From positions 52,146 through 116,145 of the forward strand of contig RXJJ01000003.1 in assembly GCA_003963145.1 (NCBI GenBank): DNA of 64,000 bases. Reading direction: 5' to 3'. Both the position numbers and the translations under genes were made by a program. The DNA comes from Bradyrhizobiaceae bacterium. Lineage in GTDB: Bacteria > Pseudomonadota > Alphaproteobacteria > Rhizobiales > Xanthobacteraceae. A model generated the notes under the pieces. It saw nothing but the letters and a program-made list of their open reading frames with translations. It was not told the origin of the DNA and ran no database searches. This document shows, one piece after another, positions 63,771 to 64,000 of the stretch (position 1 is the stretch's first letter; every line of letters starts with the position of its first letter).

Positions 63771-64000
63771 ATGACCGACAAACGTCCCCTTCTCCGCGCG
63801 ATTTTCGATGCCGCCGTGGGCGCGGCGCATCCCGAGAAAATACTGCGCCGGCATCTGCCGCCGCCGCCGCGCGGGCGGGTGATCGTGCTCGCGGCAGGCA
63901 AGGGCGCAGCCGCGATGGCCGCCGTCGCAGAACGTCATTACATCGATGAAGTCGGCCTCTCGCCGGACCAGATCTCCGGCGTCGCCACCACGCGCCACGG
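63771..64000 (+). CDS. Glycerate kinase (GckA/TtuD-like), N-terminal part
   Basis: The gene runs off the right end, so only 76 full codons are seen. It begins MTDKRPLLRAIFDAAVGAAHPEK, followed by RVIVLAAGKGAAAMAAVAE, the nucleotide-binding glycine segment of MOFRL/GckA-type glycerate 2-kinases. These phosphorylate glycerate in the glyoxylate/serine and tartrate routes. The catalytic C-terminal domain is outside the window. Confidence 0.78.
   Translation, partial: MTDKRPLLRAIFDAAVGAAHPEKILRRHLPPPPRGRVIVLAAGKGAAAMAAVAERHYIDEVGLSPDQISGVATTRH

Overview
The window is GC-rich, gene-dense chromosomal DNA from an alphaproteobacterium, most likely a member of the Bradyrhizobiaceae/Nitrobacteraceae (Afipia, Oligotropha, Nitrobacter, Rhodopseudomonas or Bradyrhizobium type). 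The evidence is a PhyR-NepR-EcfG general stress module, an NdvA-type beta-glucan exporter, a CycM-like membrane cytochrome c next to kdsB and pheA, DUF2865 proteins, a complete Tad/Flp pilus locus, and short palindromic intergenic repeats of the kind common in that family. I cannot assign genus or species from the sequence alone. No rRNA, tRNA, transposase, integrase, phage or CRISPR feature was found; the window reads as core genome.

Layout. 1-8.8 kb: edge of a HisE-like gene, a secreted Tyr/Gly-rich protein, ndvA, a D,D-carboxypeptidase with a Lys/Ala/Pro tail, fadD, a membrane diguanylate cyclase and a polysaccharide flippase. 8.8-11.5 kb: a patatin-like lipase and 3-hydroxybutyrate dehydrogenase in one unit, then a CAP-domain lipoprotein. 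11.6-20 kb: assimilatory sulfur region, with cysG-DUF2849-cysI-DUF934-cysA leftward and a 2Fe-2S ferredoxin, sbp, cysT and cysW rightward from a shared intergenic region. 20.2-22.4 kb: malate synthase G.

22.4-30.2 kb is a general-stress neighbourhood. It holds a 53-aa membrane protein, two tandem DUF2865 proteins, a DUF883 and holin-like membrane pair, a small exported protein, phyR, nepR, ecfG and a CHASE/HWE histidine kinase. Exact or one-mismatch EcfG-type promoters (GGAAC-N16/17-CGTT) lie before five of these units. 30.4-32.7 kb has a probable cold-adaptation trio: a RhlE-like helicase, a tailed IF-1 and a Csp.

32.8-45.8 kb is the Tad pilus locus. Two TadE/G-like pseudopilins and cpaB run leftward, then come a fatty acid hydroxylase and two tandem pilA genes, then cpaA-cpaC-cpaD-cpaE-cpaF-tadB-tadC rightward, with tadD at the end on the other strand. 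45.9-48.2 kb: an M17 aminopeptidase overlapping an NlpC/P60 hydrolase. 48.2-55.9 kb: a Yej-type peptide ABC importer operon with two tandem substrate-binding proteins. 56.2-58.6 kb: cycM, kdsB and pheA. 58.7-64 kb: a luciferase-like oxidoreductase, metF, glycerol kinase, a thiolase and the start of a glycerate kinase.

The most promising material for new biology is the cluster of uncharacterised membrane or envelope proteins under apparent EcfG control beside phyR, the PhyK-like kinase with an altered ATP-binding N-box, and a 17-bp duplication that creates a six-codon relay ORF between kdsB and pheA.
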